Assembly (NCBI RefSeq): GCF_040183065.1
Contig: NC_091120.1
Coordinates: forward strand, 186,489,627-186,553,626
Reading direction: 5' to 3'
Source: Periplaneta americana
Taxonomy: Eukaryota; Arthropoda; Insecta; Blattodea; Blattidae
DNA length: 64,000 nucleotides
The translations under genes were made by a program, and so were the position numbers. The notes under the pieces are model-generated. The model made no database searches and had not been told where the DNA came from. It saw nothing but the letters and a program-made list of their open reading frames with translations. Below are positions 22,453 to 33,396 of this stretch, piece after piece; within the stretch, counting starts at the first letter, position 1, and each line of letters begins with the position of its first letter.

Positions 22453-25065
22453 CTTACATACTTATAAATGGCTTTTAAGGAACCCGAAGGTTCATTGCCG
22501 CCCTCACATAAGCCCGCCATCGGTCCCTATCCTGTGCAACATTAATCCAGTCTCTATCATCATATCCCACCTCCCTCAAATCCATTTTAATATTATCCTT
22601 CCATCTACGTCTCGGCCTCCCTAAAGGTCTTTTTCCCTCCGGTCTCCCAACTAACACTCTATATTCATTTCCGGATTCGCTCATACGTGCTACATGCCCT
22701 GCCCATCTCAAACGTCTGGATTTAATGTTCCTAATTATGTCCGGTGAAGAATACAATGCGTGCAGTTCTGTGTTGTGTAACTTTCTCCATTCTCCTGTAA
22801 CTTCATCCCGCTTAGCCCCAAATATTTTCCTAAGCACCTTATTCTCAAACACCCTTAACCTATGTTCCTCTCTCAGAGTGAGAGTCCAAGTTTCACAACC
22901 ATACAGAAGAACCGGTAATATAACTGTTTTATAAACTCTAACTTTCAGATTTTTGGACAGCAGACTGGATGATAAGAGCTTCTCAACCGAATAATAACAC
23001 GCATTTCCCATATTTATTCTGCGTTTAATTTCCTCCCGAGTGTCATTTATATTTGTTACTGTTGCTCCAAGATATTTGAATTTTCCAACCTCTTCGAAGG
23101 ATAAATCTCCAATTTTTATATTTCCATTTCGTACAATATTCTGGTCACGAGACATAATCATATAATTTGTCTTTTCGGGATTTACTTCCAAACCGATCTC
23201 TTTACTTGCTTCAAGTAAAATTTCCGTGTTTTCCCTAATCGTTTGTGTATTTTCTCCTAACATATTCACGTCATCCGCATAGACAAGAAGCTGATGTAAC
23301 CCGTTCAATTCCAAACCCTGCCTGTTATCCTGAACTTTCCTAATGGCATATTCTAAACAGAAGTTAAAAAGTACAGGTGATAGTGCATCTCCCTGCTTTA
23401 GCCCGCAGTGAATTGAAAAGAATCGGATAGAAACTGACCTATACGGACGGACTCTGCTGTATGTTTCACTGAGACACATTTTAATTAATCAAACTAGTTT
23501 CTTGGGAATACCAAATTCAATAAGAATATCATATAATACTTCCCTCTTAACCGAGTCATATGCCTTTTTGAAATCTATGAATAACTGATGTACTGTACCC
23601 GTATACTCCCATTTTTCTCAATTATCTGTCGAATACAAAAAATCAGATCAATAGTCGATCTATTACGCCGAAAACCGCACTGATGATCCCCAATAATTTC
23701 ATCTACGTACGGAGTTAATCTTCTCAAAAGAATATTGGACAAAATTTCGTACCACGTCAACAAAAGTGATATTCCTCGAAAGTTACCACAGTTGGTTTTG
23801 TCCCCCTTTTAAAAAATAGGTACAATTTTGGACTCCTTTCATTGTTCTAGTACAATTTCCTTTTCCCGAATAGCAAGTACAAGTTTATAAATTTCGCTTT
23901 ATAATGCACTTCCACCCTCTTGTATTAATTCTGCTGGAATTTGATCGATACCTGGAGACTTGTACTTTTTCAGATTTTCTATCGCAATTTCGACTTCTGA
24001 AAGCGTGGGTTCGGGTATAAATGGCTCAGCAGTTTGTATTTCAGTTCCGTCCCGATCATTTCTATTTGGCCTATGTACATTTAGTAGTTGCGCCAAATAG
24101 TTTTTCCATCTGTTTAGGATTGATGGAGAGTCTGCAAGCAAGTCACCATTCTCATCCTTGATCACGTTTACCCTTGGCTGATATCCGTTCTTAAATTCCT
24201 TTATACCCTTATATAAATCTCGAATGTTTTTATTCTTACTATTTGTTTCTACCTCATTCAGTTTTTCCTTCAAGTAACCTCTCTTTTTATTCCTAAGTGT
24301 ACGACTTGCTTCCCGTCTTTCATTGAAATAATTCTCTCTTCTCCTCAACTGGATCCTGTAAGAATTTTAATTTTGCCTGTTTCCTTTTTTCTACTACCAT
24401 GCAACAATCTTCATCAAACCACGGTTTCTTTTTCTTAGTTTCATAATAACCTATGCTCTGCTCAGCTGCAATTTTGATTCTGTCTCTGATATTTTCCCAC
24501 ACGCTATTAACATCTAATTCTTTCTCCATTTTGTCGGAACTTTCTAAAGTGGCAAACCTATTCGAAATTTCGACCTGATAATTTTGCTTAGCTTCCTCGT
24601 CCTTTAATTTCAAAATATTGAATTTAGTAATATTAACTTGTTTCTCTACTCGCTTGGCTACTGATAATCTTTCTCTTAATTCTCCAATTACCAAATAATG
24701 GTCAGAATTACAGTCTGCACCCCTGAAAGTTCGAATATCTACTATACTAGTATGTCTCCGTTTATCTGTCAAGATGTGATCTATTTGGTTGTGTGTCAAT
24801 CCATCTGGAGAAGTCCAAGTATATTTATGTGTATCCTTATGGGGGAATGTTGTACTTTTGACAATTAAATTTTTCGATGTGGCAAAGTTGACTAATCTAA
24901 CTCCATTGTCACTGCTAGTTGCGTGTAGGCTTTCTTTTCCAATAGTTGGTCTAAAAATATCCTCCCGTCCTACATTAGCATTGAAATCCCCCAATAAAAT
25001 TTTCATGTGATATCTAGGTAACTGATCAAAAGTATGTTCCAATTCCTCATAGAAGCTATCCTTTA
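22448..25065 (-). mobile_element. RTE-type LINE, 5'-truncated
   Basis: 2.6 kb on the minus strand with endonuclease and reverse transcriptase in order, a very short 3' UTR and an ATT tail. The 5' truncation point at about 25065 directly abuts another AAT run (25066-25099), the same arrangement as in the array at 107-1078. A shorter copy of the same subfamily is at 41003-42521. Confidence 0.9.
22475..25042 (-). pseudogene. RTE endonuclease/reverse transcriptase, frameshifted
   Basis: Read from 25042 down. 24320-25042 encodes the C-terminal part of an APE-type endonuclease (LLGDFNANVGRED, the TWTSPDG segment, IDHILTDK, SDHYLVIGELRERL). 23899-24348 carries the linker and RT start (SPGIDQIPAELIQEGG). 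23575-23763 carries RT motif DEIIGDHQCGFRRNRSTIDL. 22475-23479 carries [14 protein letters not shown], the catalytic [21 protein letters not shown] and the tail [14 protein letters not shown]...GRPRRRW. The polymerase YADD is intact, but at least two frameshifts separate the pieces and the endonuclease N-terminus is lost, so it is inactive. Confidence 0.9.
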
Positions 25066-25099
25066 TAATAATAACAATAATAATAATAATAATAATAAT
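25066..25099. repeat. (AAT)n microsatellite
   Basis: Imperfect AAT run at the 5' truncation point of the LINE. Confidence 0.9.
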
Positions 25100-25199
25100 G
25101 AATCATTTTTGTTTCTTCCTCTTTGTAAGTCACTTTTGTCATAGTTCATGTCTTCAGTTTCTGCGATTTTTAAATAATATGGCAAATATAGCTATTAAG

Positions 25200-27365
25200 T
25201 TATCTCTTAAATAAAATAGGCCCGTTCGGTCTACGCATAGGGACCACAGTTGCACGACGACGCAGTAAGTTTCGACGCTTATGATTATAGGAATATTCAT
25301 CTTTTGAAACCATTTTGCTACATTCAGAGTATATTAATTCTCCCAACAGAAATACAACACTTAAACCATAACCTAGCAACAACAGATAGAATGCAACTGC
25401 CAGATGTTTTGTTGTAAAAACAAAGTATACTTCATCTTTCTCTTCAATGTAATATTTATCAAAGTCTGGTGCTTTCTGGTATCTCCAAGAGTGTTTAAAA
25501 TCTTTAATAATCTTCTCAATTACACCTCCTTCTGTGAGGCGGCTGATAACCATGTTAAATGGTCTCAGTAATGGACTATTCTTTGTTACATACATATCCA
25601 ACACATAGCTTACAAACCGAGAATCGACGGTACAAAGTGAATGTAATCTGCTAGGCATTGTGGTCGCTACAAAATATTCTGCGAAAACTTCTGATCTAAG
25701 TGTTGCCAGATCTCCTTTCATGATCACTCTTGTCAAACACGCTTTGTAATCTAAACAATTCTTTCCATCTCTTAATATTACTTTCGCTATTTCGTCCTCT
25801 GTATCAGGAAAATAGTACTTATCTCCATTCCGACTGTATCCATACTCTATTCCGGAATGGATGATCTCCTCCAAAGATCGTAACTGGTCCATCATTCCCG
25901 GATCTACAAGGAAGCTGGTAAAGAAAGCCTGAAACACAGTGCTCATTGCGATGCAGTATGAAACATAAATTATGAACAGAACCCTTGTGGCAGATGTTCG
26001 AGGTAGTTCAGATGCGGATACGCCCAAGAACACGGCCCACATATTCATGAAGCAAGCACCCACTGACCTGTAACCCGTGCCTTCCGTCGAATGCTGTTGT
26101 CTAGCTAATGCCCATGTAACCAACGTAATGAACAGTATAACTATTCCCATCAGTATCCATAGTGATTCGTCAAATATTCCTGTTATTCTACCGAGTCTGT
26201 CTAAGGGTTTTGAACATGGAACGTACCACGTCTCGCCCGTCATAAGATATGGCATAGTATAATCCAACAACATGGCAGCTTCCTCGTGCAAGGGAAGACC
26301 CCCGATTGCAACATCCGCGGCACCGAAAGCAACATTTTTCATGACGGCAATCAATCTGTCCAGGAAATACCACTCACTGGGAGGTGGAGGAATAAACACA
26401 AATGAAAAGTTCAATTCTTGCGCAATAAGACGCAAGAGATATATTTCTGGTCCTGTAAAGTTATATCGTTCGTTTTCTTCGTCAGTGTCATTATCCACGA
26501 GTAAAGTAAGAGGTTCTAGGTCGAAAGTAGAAACTTTCACTGGTGGAATATTTAATTTAGGAGGAACTTTGGAAGGAAATAGACCACTAGTAATGGTAAA
26601 ATTTCCCTCAGTTTCCACAATACTTTCACCTAATTGAATAGTTTCTTCGGTTATACCCCTGTAAGGAAACCACGTGTAAAAATATAGCTTATTTGTTGTA
26701 GCTGTTGGATGATTTGAAACGCTTGAGTTTGATGAATCAGCCGGCGTCATTATAAGGACATCCAAAATCAACGAAGAACTCCAGAGTTCCTGCAAGATAG
26801 ACAACGCCACTTCTGATGACATCTGATCGCCCGTGTCTGTTATCACCACCAAAAATCGTTTTCGAGGACGCATCGACGCCTGTGCAGTTATATCTCCTAT
26901 CTGAGTGATGACGTTCAACAAGATGTCCTCTTCCTCGTCGGGCCACGTGAAGATGATATAGTTGTGATTGTCCTTGTCCTCTATCGCATTTTCCAGTGTT
27001 TCAAAACCAGGACGAGAGATCACAAAGCTCCAGCGAGACTGCTTGTTCAGAATACTTAGGATATCGTCTACCAGCATCTGTTGACCACTTGCCAATGAGA
27101 GATGCATACCACTTCTGGTTGTCCCATAGTCATTGTTCGGCATTGATACGAGTATGGAAACATCTGGAGTGAAATACTCACTTAATATTGCAGGAACACA
27201 AAGAGCCATGTGCTGGTGTTCAGACGGTAAATACTGGATGTTCGTCTTTCCGTATATGTGCACAAAACAATGTGCGAAGTAAGCAAGACGAATGAAAACC
27301 TTGATGGACCATGTGTGTTGCTGAAGCATTCTTGTCATTATAGCCTGAGGAGTGAAAATGTTCAT
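25200..27365 (-). CDS. divergent ionotropic receptor (IR), gene A
   Basis: 721 codons without introns, ATG at 27365, TAA at 25200-25202. Layout: hydrophobic N-terminal leader (about 20-38), amino-terminal domain (about 50-260), ligand-binding half S1 (about 280-395, YNFTGPEI, GAADVAIGGLPL, DYTMPYLMTG, WYVPC), M1 (about 401-422), pore segment YRSVGACFMNMWAVFLGVSA (432-451), M3 (about 460-484, FIIYVSYCIAMSTVFQAF), S2 (about 490-640), M4 (about 652-678) and a basic tail. This is the ionotropic-glutamate-receptor fold used by insect IRs in sensory-neuron dendrites for taste or smell. The glutamate-binding Arg usually found in S1 is not evident, as expected for divergent IRs. Single-exon structure fits the greatly expanded divergent IRs of cockroaches. 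87% identical to gene B. Confidence 0.93.
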   Translation of the reverse strand: MNIFTPQAIMTRMLQQHTWSIKVFIRLAYFAHCFVHIYGKTNIQYLPSEHQHMALCVPAILSEYFTPDVSILVSMPNNDYGTTRSGMHLSLASGQQMLVDDILSILNKQSRWSFVISRPGFETLENAIEDKDNHNYIIFTWPDEEEDILLNVITQIGDITAQASMRPRKRFLVVITDTGDQMSSEVALSILQELWSSSLILDVLIMTPADSSNSSVSNHPTATTNKLYFYTWFPYRGITEETIQLGESIVETEGNFTITSGLFPSKVPPKLNIPPVKVSTFDLEPLTLLVDNDTDEENERYNFTGPEIYLLRLIAQELNFSFVFIPPPPSEWYFLDRLIAVMKNVAFGAADVAIGGLPLHEEAAMLLDYTMPYLMTGETWYVPCSKPLDRLGRITGIFDESLWILMGIVILFITLVTWALARQQHSTEGTGYRSVGACFMNMWAVFLGVSASELPRTSATRVLFIIYVSYCIAMSTVFQAFFTSFLVDPGMMDQLRSLEEIIHSGIEYGYSRNGDKYYFPDTEDEIAKVILRDGKNCLDYKACLTRVIMKGDLATLRSEVFAEYFVATTMPSRLHSLCTVDSRFVSYVLDMYVTKNSPLLRPFNMVISRLTEGGVIEKIIKDFKHSWRYQKAPDFDKYYIEEKDEVYFVFTTKHLAVAFYLLLLGYGLSVVFLLGELIYSECSKMVSKDEYSYNHKRRNLLRRRATVVPMRRPNGPILFKR

Positions 27366-27396
27366 AGTTATTAATAAATATGATTATAACAGAATT

Positions 27397-27615
27397 GAGG
27401 GGATCAGAAGCAAAGGGGTTCAAGTGAAATTTCTAAGAACATGAGTTAAGTGCGTCCAGGGCAAGTTAAAGCATCAACAATTTTAGGGGCAACCACATCA
27501 CACACTGAATTTTAAATAAAAAAAATTACTGAATTTACGAAAGCTTAAGTTCTTTGAACTACATTTTCTCAAAATGACTTGAGTGCACTTATACTTCTTT
27601 GCTTGTGACCCCCTC
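27397..27615. mobile_element. 219-bp MITE immediately upstream of IR gene A
   Basis: Ends GAGGGGATCAGAAGCAAAGG and the reverse complement of GAGGGGGTCACAAGCAAAG, flanked by AATT. Lies 32 bp upstream of the ATG, so it covers the presumed 5' UTR and core promoter. The same MITE in the same position precedes gene B; other family members are at 48686-48917 and 59256-60579. Confidence 0.85.
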
Positions 27616-27889
27616 AATTAAACGTCAATTCTTAGGTCATAGGTCAATAATTTGATTCCAATTTTGAGCATATTCCTGTTGTTTCTAATCAACGATGACT
27701 GTTCCTGTGTCGTGAAAGGCAATGAATACCGGTACTTATAAATAGAAAACTATTTCCTGATATGAAATCGGTGTCACATTTTGTAAGTTTACATGTAACA
27801 GAACGGACAGCATTTTCTTATATTTCGCGTGAACTAGCACTACATATTATGTTATAAAGATATGATTGTCGCTGTAAGTGGGATTACCA
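27616..27889. other. no feature seen
   Basis: Short upstream stretch beyond the part shared with gene B, which fades at about 27640. Confidence 0.5.
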
Positions 27890-28143
27890 AACCTTTGTTT
27901 ATATTATGACGTTTGCCCACTACTGCCATCGAATCCCCACTTTCTCACTAACATAAAACCATCTGGATTCATTGTATCTAAAGATCTAATTACAGTGTGC
28001 CGCAATTTTACTAGACGTGTTGCTGTATGGACCAACAATTCCTGCAGTTTCACTTCTATAGATGTTTCATTGAAAATAATTGACGCTTTTGGTAAGTAAC
28101 AATGTTCTTCAGCTGCTAGTATCCGATGATAAGAGGGATACAA
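27890..28143 (-). pseudogene. possible Transib/RAG1-like transposase fragment
   Basis: Minus strand: LLVHTATRLVKLRHTVIRS then MLVRKWGFDGSSGQTS, a stop, then YKQRF. A GFDGSSGxSxYKQ block is what I recall for the first catalytic Asp region of Transib-type (RAG1-related) transposases. Only about 80 codons are present and no other catalytic motif is visible, so the assignment is tentative. Confidence 0.4.
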
Positions 28144-28214
28144 ATTAACATTTCTTCCTTAGTTACTTTTCGGATTAACTTACGTTGTTTTACTTAATCT
28201 GGTCTCGATAGTAA

Positions 28215-28274
28215 TTAATGATAGCTTCTTCTTCTTCTTCTTCTTCTTCTTCTTCTTCTTCTTCTTCTTCTTCT
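28215..28274. repeat. (TTC)n microsatellite
   Basis: Twenty TTC units followed by a CpG-rich stretch (28290-28350) of unknown origin. Confidence 0.95.
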
Positions 28275-28275
28275 G

Positions 28276-28683
28276 AATTCTGCTCGCAGTAACGCGGTAC
28301 GCGAAAGCGACAGCGAAACTTTTAATCTCGCGATCGCTGCGAAATTCTTCCTTGTCTTCAAACCAAAGCGGAATGTAGTCGCGAATATGGATTCTTCTGA
28401 TGAATAGTACTTCTTCATAAAGCGTAAGTTAAAAAATAAACAGTGAAGAAACTGCCTTTACTTTATCTTAAATGAAAGTGTATTATAAGTTCTTGAAGAT
28501 GAGTTTATTTGTAATGAAAAAACTTCGTGCATACAATATTGCACCAAATTAATTAGTCGTGCTTTATAACACTCTGAAAGTGAGCATGATATTCTGTTTA
28601 ACGTAATTTTTGGTACCTATTTATTTGAATTTTTGAGTAAATATATAAGCTACTATAATTCTATGGAAATTTATACATACCTA

Positions 28684-28685
<2 letters not shown>
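28276..28685. other. no gene seen
   Basis: CpG-rich segment then AT-rich sequence without a recognisable frame. Confidence 0.5.
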
Positions 28686-28744
<59 letters not shown>

Positions 28745-28745
28745 G
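28686..28745. repeat. (ATT)n microsatellite
   Basis: Uninterrupted ATT repeats. Confidence 0.95.
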
Positions 28746-28976
28746 TTATTATTCAATCAGTTTACTATGTAGGCATAATCTGCTGACAGCCAAATCAGTA
28801 AATTTTTCGTACTGCAAGAAAGCATTCTTCTGTATCCAACAATTTATTTTCCTTCTCTTAAAAATCTTAGCTCCGTCGCTTCCAGAATGCTCTTTTTCCA
28901 TATTGTTATTGCTGGGCACAATTCTGGTAAAATGACATAACGCCACAATATACGATGTTAAATCTATCCTATTGTT

Positions 28977-29233
28977 ATTTTTTATCCTATTAGGTTATTT
29001 TACGACGCTGTATCAACATCTAGGTTATTTAGCGTCTAAATGAAATGAAGGTGATAATGCCGGTGAAATGAGTCCGGGGTCCAGCACTGATAATTTCCCA
29101 GCATTTGTTCGTGTTGGGTTGAGGGAAAACCCCGGAAAAACCTCAACCAGGTAACTTTCCCCGACCGGGATTCGAATCCGGACCACCTGGTTTGACGGCC
29201 AGACGCGCTGACCGTTACTCCACAGATGTAGAC
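28977..29233 (-). mobile_element. tRNA-derived SINE (family C), 10-bp target duplication
   Basis: Flanked by TCCTATTGTT at 28967-28976 and 29234-29243. tRNA head on the minus strand (GAGTAACGGTCAGCGCGTC A-box region, GGTTCGAATCC), a middle with AACCTGGTTGAGG-type sequence and a tail GACGCTAAATAACC...ACAGCGTCGTAAAATAACC. Other copies are at 54766-55020 and 30890-31125. Confidence 0.9.
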
Positions 29234-29410
29234 TCCTATTGTTGTGTTACATACTGTTGGACCCATCAAATTACGGACGCAGTTTTGAGATTCACCTTGT
29301 GTACACACGTGTTAAAAGTAAAGTTATAAATCAATGATACGGAGTACTTTTCCTGTTTCATCACTGTATTACTCTTGAATTGTGACTTTCAAAATGAATG
29401 AGGGACGCGG

Positions 29411-29663
29411 GAAAACGCTGATTGCAGCGAACTGCAAGTGGGTTCATATCCCGCTGTACTTACAATAATTCGCGTCGATTTCTCTTTCACTTCCGCTCCC
29501 TCGTTTGACGTTGGCGTGAGCAGACCTTAACACTGCAGTCCCGCCACGGGATTGTGTCGCTGCGGTGTGAGTGGATTCATATCCCGCTGTACTCACAATA
29601 ATTCGCGTCGGTTTCGCTTTCACTTCCGCTCCCGCGTTTCGCGTTGGCGTGAGCAGACCGTAA
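29411..29663. repeat. two-copy tandem repeat, period about 131 bp
   Basis: TCATATCCCGCTGTACT...CAATAATTCGCGTCG...GCGTGAGCAGACC occurs twice in direct orientation. CpG-rich compared with its surroundings; no function recognised. Confidence 0.8.
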
Positions 29664-30193
29664 GGCTCTATTTCTTCATTGATTTAGATCCATTCTACGG
29701 CCGATGGATTTTTCCAGCTCTCATAGGGATTGCTAAGACAACTTTATTTATTATTTTATAAGCTATATACTTTCCTTCTTCTCCAAGATTTGTTTTGTGT
29801 AGCAAAAGCGAACTATGTCACACTTTTTTCTGAACGCATTGCTTCTCTTTTTTCATAATTTATCTCTATCACTGTTTCCATCAAAAGTCAATTTATGGCA
29901 TCCTCGTCTAATCTCTCCTGAACCTGAAGATTCCTCTGATTATAATAATGAGAAACACTCAAACTCAATCAAGCAACTTGTATAATCTACTTGGATCATT
30001 AGAAAATTTATGACAACATTTGAATTAAAGTATTCTGAGAGGTATTCTTGCCCCTTGCAATCTGAATTGTAATTAGGTATCTTTATTCGTATTTGCTAGA
30101 TGTTTCAGAGTACAACAGATAAAAGTCTATAAATTAAACTCACTACAGATATCTCATAAATGAAATTTGTCTTCAAACTCACAGATAACACAC
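29664..30193. other. no feature seen
   Basis: AT-rich sequence. Confidence 0.5.
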
Positions 30194-30206
30194 ATCAGAT
30201 GCTCCT

Positions 30207-30563
30207 TTTTTTTTTTTTTTTTTTTAATTCTTCTTTGATTTTGATGCATTATCGGACATCTTGGGTCCCTGACTGCACTATTATGTTCTTATTCCTTGTG
30301 TTATTACTTTAGAATCTCTTCTTCGAACAAATTCGAATATGTTGATGTCCTTGAAAAAGTTTGGACATTTGTTTGTGCTTTCTTACACTATCACTATACC
30401 ACCAGTTAGATTTTTACCCAATATCGAAAATAGCCATTTTCGGCGTTCTATACAGTCTGACTTCGTCTACATTATAGTCTCCAATTCTTTTAATGAAGTA
30501 ATTTGAGCTTCTTTGAAGTCGACTGTAGAACTTCCTTATAATTTTGACAAGAACTTCCTGTAT
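30207..30563 (-). pseudogene. poly(A)-tailed retrocopy with 13-bp target duplication
   Basis: Flanked by ATCAGATGCTCCT at 30194-30206 and 30564-30576. The plus-strand T-run at 30207-30225 is a 19-nt poly(A) tail on the minus strand. Upstream of it about 335 bp read as a truncated transcript: the minus strand is open for about 49 codons from the left truncation (including SNYFIKRIGDYNVDEVRLYR, stop near 30413), then apparent 3' UTR. I do not recognise the source gene. A 5'-truncated copy with poly(A) and long TSD is the product of LINE-driven retrotransposition. Confidence 0.75.
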
Positions 30564-30889
30564 ATCAGATGCTCCTCTCTCTCATTGTTATCAGCTTATG
30601 TTATTTGCCGCTGACAGCGCCACATATAGATTTTATTTCCACTAATTTATCGAATGATCCATGTAATAGAAATGCTTCATGTTTTCTGTGGCACTTTTCA
30701 AGTTTATCAAATAATAGTTTATAAAAATCATCACTTCTGTGCTTATTTTCTTTTCATATTCAGGCGAACTGTGGTCCTTAAACACTTTAATACATATCCA
30801 TTGTAATTAAATGTTCTCTGTTCACTTGTGCCTTCACCAGATTTTTGTCGAAGAATTCCGAACTGTCCCCTCCGAGATGTTCTACATTC

Positions 30890-31125
30890 CATGGCGCTTA
30901 CAAGCTGGTCTGAAGTTGCGTTCGGGCGCGGGTTCGATTTCCGCTTGGGCTGATTACCTGGTTGAGTTTTTTCCGAGGTTTTCCCCAACCATAACGCAAA
31001 TGCCAGGTAATCTATGGCGAATCATCGGCTTCATCTCGCCAAATATCATCTGGTAATCACCAATCCCATCGACGCTAAATAACCTCGCAGTTGATACAGC
31101 GTCGTTAAATAACCAAGTAAAATAA
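30890..31125 (+). mobile_element. tRNA-derived SINE (family C), plus strand, diverged
   Basis: B-box GGTTCGATTTCC, then CTGATTACCTGGTTGAGTTT, and the family tail GACGCTAAATAACCTCG...CAGCGTCGTTAAATAACC, ending in an A-rich stretch. The middle differs from the other two copies, indicating a subfamily. Confidence 0.75.
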
Positions 31126-31364
31126 AATAAATATTCCATTGTGAACACGAAGTAGTTTAAAATAAAGGAGATCACCCTAACAACAGTATGCACACTTGAA
31201 ACTGCAACATATTCGCATTACTTCAATAACCAATACAGACTAATAAAAAATCTTCAGAAACTTACACTGTGTGGTAGTGCCAATGTGGGGGTTTTGATTG
31301 AGGAAGCGTGATGGTGCCTGCTGCATGGTTGCAAAATTGTTTCATTATAACACACTGTACTCAC
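31126..31364. other. no feature seen
   Basis: Spacer between a SINE and a MITE. Confidence 0.5.
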
Positions 31365-31366
31365 TA

Positions 31367-31959
31367 CTGGGTGTTCAGTTCAAAATGTGTCTTGGCTCGC
31401 TGTATGCCATCATGTGGCTAGCTGATGAGCCTAGAGAATTCAATCTTCCTACACTTCCGCAGCTCAGGTGTATAATCTAAGAGGCAGAGAAGTTGGCTAG
31501 CAAGTACGGCGTTCATTCTGAAGAGTACGTACCAATACGTACGGTAACGCCGGTAGTGGCAGGAATGTGAACTGTTTGGAAATACGTACTGTCGGGATAT
31601 GGGGAGAGGGTTAAGACGATTACTTACGTATTTGTTGACATTAACTTCGACGGTCAACATGGACACGGAGCATTTGATTTGTGTTGTGGAATGTTACCGT
31701 ACGCAACCGATGATAACAAATACCCTGCGTACGACTTGCCGGCGCAAAACACAGTTCGAAAGAGGTTATGGTAGCACACAGACTGTACAGACCGCCATCT
31801 GTTGCTACGACGTTCAAGTTATACCGTACACGTTCTCAAGTTTAGATTGAAGAACGCCTTAAATAATAGGCAACTTCTCTAACATATAAGTTGAAACTCG
31901 CTTCAAATCGGTGACCCAACAACAGTGACGTCATGACACACTTTGAAATGAACACCCAG
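31367..31959 (+). mobile_element. 593-bp TA-flanked MITE, copy 1
   Basis: Bounded by TA at 31365-31366 and 31960-31961. Ends CTGGGTGTTCAGTTCAAAAT and the reverse complement of CTGGGTGTTCATTTCAAAGT. 97% or so identical to 38479-39071 by eye and exactly the same length. A frame beginning about 31659 (MDTEHLICVVECYR) weakly resembles the first helix of mariner-type transposases. Confidence 0.9.
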
Positions 31960-32155
31960 TATAAGCTTTCTTTGGAACGCAAACTCATTGCTACGTTCAG
32001 TTGCAAATTTTTTGTAGCTCAACGAGGATTTATTTCGTCACATTATTTTTTTCAAATATGTAATAATTAAACAAAGTCTATTTTACATATTTACTATTTA
32101 TTTGTGTTTTAGAAAAGTTATTCTTTACATTAAAATACATTAGGAATAAAATTAA

Positions 32156-33169
32156 GGTAATTTCATAGAAGACGGGCACTTGATTGAATATAGTAAGTAT
32201 TACCAAAATTTTTATTTCAGAGTTAAATGTTAGTGATCTTTTAGTGACTTTTACATCTTAGTTCTAGGTTTTTTTATACTAGGTGTCGTCGTGATTTTCT
32301 TTTAATTTGATTGCTTATAGTTGTCATTTGTTCTAGAATTTTCATTAATTTTGAATGGATAATGATGTCAGTTGTTCTTGGTTGTTTGACGTGAGAGGTG
32401 TTACGTTGTGTCTGATGGTTAAAGCTATTGAAAGTTTGTCATTTTATGATTTTTGTGATTTTCTTTCGATTTGATTGGTTATAGTTGTCATTTATTCTAG
32501 AATGTTCATTAATTTTGAATTGATAATGACGTTGTCAGTTGTTCTTGGTTGTTTGACGTGAGTGGTGTTACATTGTAGATTTATTTGCATTTGTCGAATG
32601 CGCATCATAATGCTTACGAAAAGGCACTTTTCAGTGCCAATAATTTATTTTGTGTGCACAAGGTTGGAATTTTGAAGTTAGAGGGAAAGGAAGGAATCCA
32701 TGTTCTGAAATGTATCTATTAAATTTTGTGTCGATTTTGGTTTAGTTCTTTCGCTGGAGAATAATGGTTGTGTTGAATGTTGAGGAGAAAAGTGCTTTTG
32801 TGTGGTTTCAAGGAATTACTTACTGAATTTTCTGTAGATGTTAAGGTGTAATAAGTGTTCGAAGAGAATTTCATTTAGTATAAACACGTGGTTTGTTTAT
32901 GCAATGTTGACTGTGCGACAATGTGTTGGTTTAGTTCTTTGTTTCCTGCATGGTTAAAGTTTAAATTGCCTTAAAGTCATTTATACTGGAAGTGAAGTGG
33001 TTGTCTTTGAAGACGTCGATGAGAATTGAATTTTATTTGCTAATGTGATAAATTATTGTTTTGTTTTGTTATTTAGTGATTTTGCGGACGAAAACTGCCA
33101 GAAAAGTACTACCAACTATGAAGTTCGAATGACACGAAACGCCAAAAAAATCAAAGGTGAAAAATTATA

Positions 33170-33224
<55 letters not shown>

Positions 33225-33388
33225 CAATATTTTGAGGACTTGTTCTTCTTTAAGAATATGAATATTTATTTGATTTTTCATCTTTGATTTTGCGATGTTT
33301 GGTGACATTTGGACTTCATAGTTGGCAGAACGGTTTTGGTAGTTTTCGTCAGCCATGTTGGATTTTGCCCGTCTTCTAGAAAATTACC
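32156..33388. mobile_element. 1.2-kb TIR element with 8-bp duplication, superfamily unknown
   Basis: TSD AAAATTAA at 32148-32155 and 33389-33396. TIRs GGTAATTTCATAGAAGACGG and the reverse complement of GGTAATTTTCTAGAAGACGG (about 23 bp). Inside: a 120-bp direct repeat (32290-32412, 32454-32578) and an 80-bp inverted repeat (33074-33165, 33272-33352) around a TA microsatellite (33173-33218). No transposase frame. Confidence 0.8.
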
Positions 33389-33396
33389 AAAATTAA

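Noticed and set aside
25740..27040. Plus-strand frames inside the IR genes (for example 26272-26637)
   Set aside because: Antisense shadows of the conserved receptor frame; repeated in both paralogues only because the sense strand is conserved.
28215..28418. Arg-run protein on the minus strand
   Set aside because: Run is encoded by the TTC microsatellite; the remaining ~50 codons show no family signal.
30743..31193. Overlapping ~80-codon frames around 31 kb
   Set aside because: Overlap a SINE; composition follows the SINE sequence.
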